Source: an uncultured Acidobacteriota bacterium (GTDB lineage Bacteria; Acidobacteriota; Vicinamibacteria; Vicinamibacterales; UBA8438). From it: a stretch of DNA of 5,034 nt. Both the position numbers and the translations under genes were made by a program. The DNA lies in contig CALBET010001029.1 of assembly GCA_937888665.1 (NCBI GenBank), positions 1 to 5,034 of the forward strand, given 5' to 3'. Below, piece by piece: positions 1 to 4,934 of the stretch (position 1 is its first letter; each line of letters opens with the position of its first letter). Below the pieces are notes generated by a model. It had not been told where the DNA came from, did not search any database, and worked only from the letters and a program-made list of their open reading frames with translations.

Positions 1-144
1 CTTGCGGCGCAAGCGCGCGCGCTCCCGCTCCCCCTGGCGCAACTCCTCGCGGAGGCGCTCGTTCTCGCGCTCCAGTTCCTCGACCACGGGCCCCGGTGCG
101 GGCTCAGCGTCGGGCAGTAGTGCGTTGTCGCGGCGCGTGCTCAC
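1..144 (-). CDS. 5' end of a coiled-coil protein, probably IS66-family transposase (TnpC), cut by window edge
   Basis: Reading leftward from a GTG at 144-142, 48 codons stay open to the window edge. The product begins VSTRRDNALLPDAEP, passes through a Pro/Ala-rich stretch, then from about residue 20 becomes a charged heptad-like helix (VVEELERENERLREEL, followed by an Arg-rich run). An N-terminal coiled coil of this kind before a basic segment is typical of IS66-family TnpC proteins. The catalytic DDE core would lie outside the window, so the family call is inference. The GTG was chosen because the only nearby upstream ATG (157-155) runs into a TGA within five codons. A recombinase remnant lies directly upstream on the same strand, fitting a mobile-element setting. 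Alternatives are any other coiled-coil protein, such as a phage or scaffold protein. No strong Shine-Dalgarno is visible. Confidence 0.5.
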   Translation of the reverse strand, partial: MSTRRDNALLPDAEPAPGPVVEELERENERLREELRQGERERARLRRK

Positions 145-190
145 GCGCCAGCCATGCCAAATCTGCGCTCAAAGTACAAGGGAAAAAGGC

Positions 191-205
191 TGTGACCCGG
201 TAAAC
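191..205. repeat. Candidate outer end of the IS66-like element
   Basis: The + strand motif TGTGACCCGGTAAAC lies about 60 bases upstream of the putative TnpC start and just outside the point (about 213) where recombinase-like sequence stops. That is where the terminal inverted repeat of a TnpC-only IS66-type element would be expected. The motif is also roughly self-complementary. The matching end lies outside the window, so neither the inverted copy nor the 8-bp target duplication usual for IS66 elements can be seen. If the element ends here, bases 206-213 (AAATACAT) would be one copy of that duplication. This is inference from position only. Confidence 0.2.
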
Positions 206-212
206 AAATACA

Positions 213-480
213 TCCGGGCTTGATCACGGCATCCGCCTTGATGAAATCGGGTCGGGTGCTCTCATCGTAAAGCACGAGCTGGCCAATCACCCGGCGCAGC
301 AGCAGCCGAGCCACTTCGGTTCGGAACGCAGCGTGGCTTCCATGCCGCCACCCGCCGGGTCAGGGCATCGCGCAGCCTCTCGATGTTCGGCTGCTTTCGG
401 GGGTGCGGGTCCTGACTTCGAGCCTGGCGAAGTCGCCGGTCGCCGCCCGCAACTGGATCGCGTGAGATTGATCGCGCCAG
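213..480 (-). pseudogene. Decayed C-terminal part of a serine (large resolvase-type) recombinase
   Basis: No single frame reads through, but three pieces on the - strand join into a recognisable tail. One frame gives AIQLRAATGDFARLEVRTR (about 460-404), the next KQPNIERLRDALTRRVAAW (396-340), the third VARLLLRRVIGQLVLYDES and RPDFIKADAVIKPG (314-213). Restoring one G before AA near 339 turns the second into AAW-EATLRSEP, and restoring one G before AA near 316 continues it as EP-EVARLLLRR. This pattern, a charged helical linker, a P-N-x-x-R-L-R motif, then W-x-x-x-L-R-x-x-P and a short beta-rich end, fits my memory of the C-terminal region of zinc-ribbon serine recombinases. The catalytic N-terminal domain is absent. 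The third frame stays open past the homology to a TGA at 143-141, overlapping the next start by four bases, probably by chance. Decay and sequencing error both remain possible. Confidence 0.5.
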
Positions 481-702
481 TCCACGGAATCCTCGCGGAT
501 TGTGCGCTCTGTGGTTCTCCGTGCGTGGTTCGCCCACGCGCTAATCTCCGTTCGTTCTAACCGTAGGGTTACCTTGGACGGACGTCAAAGGGGTCCAACC
601 GGGCTTGCTGATGGAAGAGATACTCGACGTGGCTGCAATCCTTGGAGAAAACGAGCTGGTGAGAGGCTGTGCTTGTCATCTTCGCCCTCGAGGATTGAGC
701 CC
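481..702. other. Intergenic stretch with no supported gene
   Basis: Between the recombinase remnant and the SGNH hydrolase I see no convincing coding frame, tRNA or terminator. Several short open frames exist on both strands but give Arg/Pro/Ser-rich translations with no family resemblance. One weak inverted pair, TTGGAC at 574-579 and GTCCAA at 593-598 with a 13-base spacer, could be an operator half-site pair but is no stronger than chance. No convincing -35/-10 promoter pair could be assigned for the downstream gene. Confidence 0.5.
690..694 (+). promoter_or_regulatory. Ribosome binding site that fixes the SGNH hydrolase start
   Basis: GAGGA ends eight bases before the ATG at 703. It is the best Shine-Dalgarno match near this frame and supports that start over the in-frame ATG at 502, which would add 67 Arg-rich residues unlike any SGNH protein. 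Confidence 0.6.
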
Positions 703-1752
703 ATGCCCGACAACCAGAGATCCGCAAGAGCGAGAGGTCGCCGGATCGGGTTTTGGTCGGCGTTGTTCGCGCTCTCGGCGTGCGTCTCCCTGCTCGGTGC
801 GGAATTCTCACTGCGCTTGCTCTACGACGAAGTAGAGGTTGGCGGGACCTACTGGGGACTAGGGGCGTTCATCCCCGCAGAAGGCGTCGGCTACCGCCAC
901 GCCCCTGGTTTTCGGGGCCGCGCGTTGCGGCCGGGAGTGTTCGACCTCCACGTGACGAGCAACGCCCTGGGCTTGCGCCAGGAGGACTTCGAGGCGCAGA
1001 ACGCCCACCAGCGCAAGGTCCTGCTCCTTGGAGACTCCTTCCTCTTCGGCCTGGGCGTTGCCGAGAAGGCGTCGTTCGCGTCTCTGATCGCCTCGCAGCT
1101 CAACCCAGACCAGATCGGCGTTGTCAATGGCGGCCAGTCTGGATACTCGATCCGTCAAGAGGTGCTCTGGGGAACCAGGCTGGCGGCGGAGATCGGGCCT
1201 CAGGCGATGATCCTGTGTGCGAACCTGTTCAACGACGTTCGTGACGACTACCACGGCGGATTCATGCAAGTGGAGGTCGTGCGCGGGTACCGGCTCTACC
1301 GCGACCGCCGTCTGCCCGGATTCCCCATGGACCTGATTCGAACCCACTCGTTCCTCTTGCGGTTCCTATCGCGCCCATCCCTCGCACAGTGGTTTCCGCG
1401 GGAGCGCCGCCACGGCTTCGAGGCTCGGGCGCAGAGCGATCCCCGACGCGTCATGGAGCCGACCTTCGCCGCCCTCGAGGACCTACTCGAATTGTCCCGG
1501 AGCGAAGGCATCGCTCTGGGGATCGTCCTGATTCCTCCACGAAGCGGGACAACCCGGTTCGACACGCCCTTCGTGGATTGGCTGGCTACGAAACAGATTC
1601 CGGTGCTCGATCTCGGAGAGTCGGGGTTCACCGAGGACGATTACTTCCGAGGAGACGGGCACTGGAACGAGCGAGGCCATCGCAAGGCGGCGGGTTTCCT
1701 GGGTCCCTTCGCCAGGGCGTTATTGCGGGAGAAGGGCCTGCGTGGGAAGTAG
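703..1752 (+). CDS. Membrane-anchored SGNH/GDSL-type hydrolase or acyltransferase-like protein
   Basis: The 349-residue product starts with a basic tail (RSARARGRR) and a signal anchor at about residues 15-32, followed by the E-F-S-L-R-L-L motif common after the anchor in this group, so the catalytic domain should face the periplasm. The SGNH blocks are in order: block I LLLGDSF with nucleophile Ser112; block II NGGQSGYS, Asn142-Gly-Gly; block III NLFNDV with Asn177; block V DGHWNERGH with Asp318 and His320 completing the triad. The D-x-H-W-N form resembles polysaccharide O-acetyl-modifying SGNH proteins (AlgX/AlgJ type) and related esterases, so an acyl ester on glycan or lipid is a reasonable substrate guess, but the sequence does not name one. 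It stands alone: its upstream neighbour is a dead recombinase, and the downstream space holds gene fragments. The TAG at 1750-1752 lies inside an antisense remnant. Fold confident, substrate unknown. Confidence 0.9.
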   Translation: MPDNQRSARARGRRIGFWSALFALSACVSLLGAEFSLRLLYDEVEVGGTYWGLGAFIPAEGVGYRHAPGFRGRALRPGVFDLHVTSNALGLRQEDFEAQNAHQRKVLLLGDSFLFGLGVAEKASFASLIASQLNPDQIGVVNGGQSGYSIRQEVLWGTRLAAEIGPQAMILCANLFNDVRDDYHGGFMQVEVVRGYRLYRDRRLPGFPMDLIRTHSFLLRFLSRPSLAQWFPRERRHGFEARAQSDPRRVMEPTFAALEDLLELSRSEGIALGIVLIPPRSGTTRFDTPFVDWLATKQIPVLDLGESGFTEDDYFRGDGHWNERGHRKAAGFLGPFARALLREKGLRGK

Positions 1753-1889
1753 AAGACGCCTTCTCGTTCGACGGTCCGATCGAATCGGTCGAGGTGGAGC
1801 CTGAAGGGGTCGCGCAGCGCGTCCGCCAGCAGATAGCGGGCGACCGAGAACCCGAACACGCCGGCGATCGAGGGCGAGATGCGTTTCGA
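1746..1889 (-). pseudogene. Fragment of a TVP38/TMEM64 (VTT-domain) family membrane protein
   Basis: Reading leftward, a frame open from 1889 gives SPSIAGVFGFSVARYLL, then ADALRDPFRLHLDRFDRTV and EREGVFYF, ending near 1746. A small/hydrophobic helix ending in (S/A)RYLL, a short amphipathic stretch, then V-E-R-E-G-x-F-Y is the arrangement I recall in TVP38/TMEM64 proteins, where it precedes the conserved L-R-x-x-P-x-F-P-F region. Here that continuation is missing: the frame goes on as PRRPFSRNN, antisense to the SGNH gene. Third codon positions in this frame are strongly G/C, as expected for real coding DNA. Only about 45 residues survive of a family usually a little over 200, and there is no start or transmembrane remainder. 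The fragment overlaps the SGNH stop codon on the left and meets a MutS fragment on the right. Identification rests on memory of the family pattern. Confidence 0.5.
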
Positions 1890-1974
1890 CTACCGGCTGA
1901 AACCTGGACCGGTAACCCGCAGCAACGCGCTGGCCATCATGCGGGCCGTCGGACTCGATATCGCCGACACGTAG
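1861..1974 (+). pseudogene. C-terminal tail of a MutS-like DNA mismatch-repair ATPase
   Basis: A + strand frame gives AIEGEMRFDYRLKPGPV, then TRSNALAIMRAVGLDIADT and a TAG stop at 1972-1974. The G-E-(M)-x-F-D-Y-x-(L/M)-x-x-G-x-(V/S)-x-x-S-N-A-L-x-(I/L)-(M/L)-R-x-x-G motif is the end of the MutS domain V ATPase, the part that follows the Walker B and signature segments, and is well kept here. None of the ATPase motifs lie upstream: in this frame a TAG occurs at 1834-1836, and the DNA there belongs to an antisense TVP38-like fragment. About 35 residues therefore survive of a protein normally of several hundred. The missing remainder suits one of the shorter MutS-related proteins as well as true MutS. 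It has no promoter or start and is very likely not expressed as a protein. Confidence 0.7.
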
Positions 1975-1981
1975 ACCCGCG

Positions 1982-2001
1982 CAGCCGCAGCCTCGCGGCC
2001 G
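1982..2001 (-). terminator. GC-rich hairpin downstream of mgtE, possible weak terminator
   Basis: In the leftward transcript, CGGCCGC and GCGGCUG form a 7-bp stem (one G-U pair) around a 6-base loop GAGGCU, starting 27 bases after the mgtE stop. No U-tract follows, so it is not a classical intrinsic terminator; it may only stabilise the 3' end or be chance in GC-rich DNA. The rest of 1975-2028 shows nothing else. Confidence 0.25.
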
Positions 2002-2028
2002 CCGTCGTGGACAACCTTGACCACACAC

Positions 2029-3405
2029 TCACACGGTCAGCTGAGCGACATAGGCGGCCGCCAGGTTCAGCACCAGAAGAAAACCGCACATGTCTGTGAC
2101 GGTGGTCAGGATTGGTCCAGAGGCGAGCGCCGGATCTTGATTCAGACCGCGGAGAACCAGCGGAAGGGCTCCTCCGAGAAGCACGGCCACGAGGGTGTTC
2201 GCCGCGAGCGCCCCTCCGACGACCAGGCCGAGCGCCAGGTTACCCTGCCAGACCCAGGCGACGATGCCGAGAAGCAGGCCGAGCACGAGGCCGTTCGTCA
2301 CCCCCATGATCCCCTCCTTCCAGAATACGCGCACAAAGTCTCGCGGTCGGATCACGCCAAGGCTCAGCTCGCGGATGCTCACGGCGACCGCTTGGTTCCC
2401 CGAGCACCCGCTCATGTCCGAGATGATCGGCAGGAAGACGGCCAACACGATGACCGCGGACAACGTATCTTGATAGACCGCGATGACACTGGCGGCCACC
2501 ACGTTCAGCAGGATATTGATGGTGAGCCAGGAGAGACGACGGCCGGACCGGCGCAAGAACCCCATGGACCGGAGCTCCTCGCCGCCGACGATGCCGGTCG
2601 ACACAAGATAGGTTTCGTCGGCGACTCGGCTTTCCGCCTGGAGCACGGCGGTGCGGAGGATGACACCGTGGAGCAGCCCCTGGTCGTCGACGACGGGCAG
2701 GCCGATGAAGGCATGGTCCTCAAAGAAGTCATGGAGTTCAGCCAGCCCCGCGTCGGTCCGAACCGAGGTGGGGTTCTCGATCATGACGCTCGCGATCGTC
2801 GTCTGGCGTTGCGCCAGCACCAGATCCCGCAGGCGCAGCACCCCGGTGAGCCGACCGTCGCCGTCGACGATGTAGCTGTACTGCACGTTGAAATCTACGT
2901 ACGCTGGCGCGTGCTCCTCAAGGTCGCGCAGCACGTCGACGACGAGCAGCCCTTGCTCGTAGACGAGATACTCCTTGATCATGATCCCGCCGGCGGTGTT
3001 CTCGTCGTAGGACAGAAGCTCGCGCGCCTCCGCCTGTTCCTCCGCCGGAAGTTCTCTGAGAATGGCTTCGCTGGTCGCCGGAACCATCTCTGCGAGCACA
3101 TCGACCGCATGGTCGCTCGGCAGCTCGACCATGATCGCGGCGGCCGCGTTCGTCGGCAGCTGCCCGATCATGTCGGCTGCCTGGGCGTCGGGGATGTCTT
3201 CGAGGACGGCCGCGGCCTCCTCCGGCGACAGGAGCTGGAGGAGCCGCTGCTGATCGTGGGCGCTGAGCCGCGAGATGGCCCGAGCGGTGTCCGACGCCGT
3301 GAGCAGTTCAAGGGTCTCCTCTAGCGCCGCGACGTTGGCACCTTCGATCTCCTCCTCAATCTCCCTCCACGGCTGCTCGTCGCGGGTTTCCTTTACTGTC
3401 GTCAC
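2029..3405 (-). CDS. mgtE: MgtE-family magnesium channel/transporter
   Basis: A 458-residue inner-membrane Mg2+ channel of usual MgtE length. Residues about 20-135 form the helical MgtE_N domain, ending in the conserved YDENTAGG junction (133-140). Two CBS domains follow (about 138-197 and 201-258), which sense cytosolic Mg2+, then a connecting plug-helix region (about 262-288) and five membrane segments (about 291-312, 315-332, 363-386, 391-415, 433-455). The pore signature is PIISDMSGCSGNQA at 326-339, keeping the GNQ but with SGC where many MgtE proteins have GGN. Asp438 in TTVTDMCGF matches the TM5 aspartate needed for Mg2+ binding (Asp432 in Thermus MgtE, by family knowledge). The start is the GTG at 3405-3403, preceded by AGGGGG; it overlaps the TGA of the BCCT gene. 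The frame is open far upstream, but that DNA codes for the BCCT protein in another frame. No Mg2+ riboswitch is seen; gating by CBS domains is expected. Confidence 0.95.
   Translation of the reverse strand: MTTVKETRDEQPWREIEEEIEGANVAALEETLELLTASDTARAISRLSAHDQQRLLQLLSPEEAAAVLEDIPDAQAADMIGQLPTNAAAAIMVELPSDHAVDVLAEMVPATSEAILRELPAEEQAEARELLSYDENTAGGIMIKEYLVYEQGLLVVDVLRDLEEHAPAYVDFNVQYSYIVDGDGRLTGVLRLRDLVLAQRQTTIASVMIENPTSVRTDAGLAELHDFFEDHAFIGLPVVDDQGLLHGVILRTAVLQAESRVADETYLVSTGIVGGEELRSMGFLRRSGRRLSWLTINILLNVVAASVIAVYQDTLSAVIVLAVFLPIISDMSGCSGNQAVAVSIRELSLGVIRPRDFVRVFWKEGIMGVTNGLVLGLLLGIVAWVWQGNLALGLVVGGALAANTLVAVLLGGALPLVLRGLNQDPALASGPILTTVTDMCGFLLVLNLAAAYVAQLTV
3402..3405 (-). promoter_or_regulatory. 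GTGA stop/start overlap coupling BCCT and mgtE translation
   Basis: On the - strand the BCCT gene ends CCG-TGA while mgtE begins GTG-ACG, sharing the four bases GTGA. With AGGGGG 5-10 bases upstream, this permits termination-reinitiation, so the two proteins are expected from one transcript in linked amounts. Confidence 0.85.
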
Positions 3406-4934
3406 GGTGCCCCCTGTCGCCTTGCGTGCCGGTCGGCCTCGTCGGCCCGCAGCGACCGCAGCATGGAAACCGACATGACCAGACCGACCCCCAAGATCGG
3501 CAGTGACACGATAAGCACCGTGGTCTGGAGGACGGCGAAGCCGCCGACGAACATGAACGTCGCCGGCAGTGCGCCGAGCGCCAGGGCCCAGAAGACCCGG
3601 TGCCACCGCGCGGGGTCGTCTCCCGACTTCAGGTCGCGCGTCGCCGCCGACGCGAGACAGTACGAGGCCGAATCGAATGTCGTCGCCGCAAAGATCATGG
3701 CGACGACGGAGAAGACCCCGGTCGCCAGGCCACCGAGCGGCAGCGCGTCGAGCATCGCCACGATGGCGCCGTTCGGGTTGCCGGCGCCGACCAGTCCGGT
3801 GATATCCGCAATTCCTTCCAACTCCAGGAACATCGAAAAATTGCCGAGGACCATGTAGAACACCCAGCTGCCGAGTGACCCGAAGAGCAGCATTCCGACG
3901 ATCACCTGCCGTATCGTGCGCCCGCGGGAGATCCGCGCGCCGAACAAACCGACATACGGGGCGAACGCGATCCACCAGGCCCAGTAGAAGATCGTCCATT
4001 GCTCCACGAAGCCGGAGTCGGTGAACGGGTCTGTCCAGAAGCTCATTCGGATGAAGTTGAGGGCCAGCACACCGAGGCTGTTCAAGCTGGTCTTGACCAG
4101 AAATACGGTCGGACCGACCGCGAGGACGAACAGGAGCAGACCGACCGCCAGAATCAGATTCAGATCGCTGAGGCGCTTGATCCCCTTCTCCAAGCCGAGC
4201 CAGACACTCGTCCCGAAGAGCGCGATACATAGCAGGACGACGCCAAACTCAATCCCGAGGGTCGGCTCCACAGACAGCAGATGGGCGATACACGCCGCGA
4301 CCAGCGGCGACGACAGTCCGAGCGACACCGCCGCCCCGCCGATCAGGGCCACCATGAACAGTACGTCGATGATCCGGCCGACACCGCCCGTCTCGTGTCC
4401 TCCGAGGAGGTGATGACAGCTGTCGCTGAATCGCAGATGGTCGAGCCCACGGGAATAGTAGGGGTAGGCGATGGCGAGTGTCGGCAGACAGTAGAACGCC
4501 CAGGCGGACATGCCCCAATGAAAGAGCCCGTAGGTCGACGCCCACTCGGCCGCCTCCACGCTACGGGGTGCGGCGCCAAATGGTGGCGCTTGGTAGTAGT
4601 CTGCCCACTCGATGCTGCACCAATACATCAGTCCCCCCGCCACCCCGGCGCAAAACAGCATGGCCATCCAGCTGGCGGTTGAGAACTCCGGTTCGTCCCC
4701 TTCGGCCCCCAGTTTCACATCGCCGAAGCGGCTGGACGCCAGCCAGACCAGGAATCCGATGCACGCGGCGCCGGCCAGCAAGTAGAAGATGCCCAACTGG
4801 TTCGCGGTCCGGCCGTAGATGCTCTCGATGAGTGCGCCGCTCCGCTCGGGTGCCAGTGTCAAGGGCAGGCACACGAGCAGCAGCATGGCCATGCAGGTGC
4901 CAAAACTGGCCCAGTCTGTCCTTGGTTTCTTCAT
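3402..4934 (-). CDS. BCCT-family transporter (betaine/carnitine/choline type), CaiT-like with sodium-site residues
   Basis: A 510-residue inner-membrane protein with about twelve hydrophobic segments, the LeuT-fold BCCT size. The family signature WTIFYWAWW...ARISRGRTIR spans 313-342. The aromatic substrate box is intact: Trp140, Trp145 and Tyr148 in LFHWGMSAWAFY (BetP Trp189/194/197 positions) plus Trp320 and Trp321. The stretch YWCSIEW...APPFG (104-120) and EW..YGLFHWG (130-141) look most like carnitine/butyrobetaine antiporter CaiT. Yet Asn259 stands where CaiT has Arg262, Val328 where CaiT has Met331, and Thr418-Thr419 where BetP has its sodium ligands Thr467-Ser468, so sodium-coupled uptake is more likely than antiport. 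The C-tail is short (about residues 493-510), without the long osmosensing tail of BetP. The ATG at 4934 gives the proper N-terminus but has no good Shine-Dalgarno, which fits coupling to an upstream frame. Likely substrate: a quaternary amine or sulfonium osmolyte; identity is unknown. Confidence 0.93.
   Translation of the reverse strand: MKKPRTDWASFGTCMAMLLLVCLPLTLAPERSGALIESIYGRTANQLGIFYLLAGAACIGFLVWLASSRFGDVKLGAEGDEPEFSTASWMAMLFCAGVAGGLMYWCSIEWADYYQAPPFGAAPRSVEAAEWASTYGLFHWGMSAWAFYCLPTLAIAYPYYSRGLDHLRFSDSCHHLLGGHETGGVGRIIDVLFMVALIGGAAVSLGLSSPLVAACIAHLLSVEPTLGIEFGVVLLCIALFGTSVWLGLEKGIKRLSDLNLILAVGLLLFVLAVGPTVFLVKTSLNSLGVLALNFIRMSFWTDPFTDSGFVEQWTIFYWAWWIAFAPYVGLFGARISRGRTIRQVIVGMLLFGSLGSWVFYMVLGNFSMFLELEGIADITGLVGAGNPNGAIVAMLDALPLGGLATGVFSVVAMIFAATTFDSASYCLASAATRDLKSGDDPARWHRVFWALALGALPATFMFVGGFAVLQTTVLIVSLPILGVGLVMSVSMLRSLRADEADRHARRQGAP

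Noticed and set aside
141..144. GTGA overlap between the recombinase remnant frame and the IS66-like start as an operon junction
   Set aside because: The upstream frame is broken and its last 23 residues do not look like a recombinase end; the overlap is likely coincidence at an insertion boundary.
574..598. Inverted pair TTGGAC/GTCCAA as operator
   Set aside because: Only six bases per arm with a 13-base spacer and no extension; too weak to claim.
605..700. Short + strand frame reading MLMEEILDVAAILGENEL
   Set aside because: The first 20 residues look protein-like, but the frame then runs into the SGNH gene in the wrong phase and matches nothing I know.
502..702. N-terminal extension of the SGNH hydrolase from the ATG at 502
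   Set aside because: It would place 67 polar, Arg-rich residues before the signal anchor; the ATG at 703 has a ribosome site and gives a normal family N-terminus.
1389..2099. 236-residue + strand frame across the SGNH 3' end and the spacer
   Set aside because: It is out of phase with the SGNH gene and with the MutS fragment, and its composition is Arg-rich shadow sequence.
2017..3324. 435-residue + strand open frame antisense to mgtE
   Set aside because: Its translation is rich in D, H, R and Q without hydrophobic core or motifs; the - strand frame is clearly MgtE. Long antisense frames are usual in GC-rich genes.
3406..4230. Extension of the mgtE frame upstream to make a 733-residue protein or BCCT-MgtE fusion
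   Set aside because: That DNA encodes the BCCT protein in another frame with all family motifs; the extra 275 residues are Arg-rich nonsense. The GTG with AGGGGG before it is the real start.
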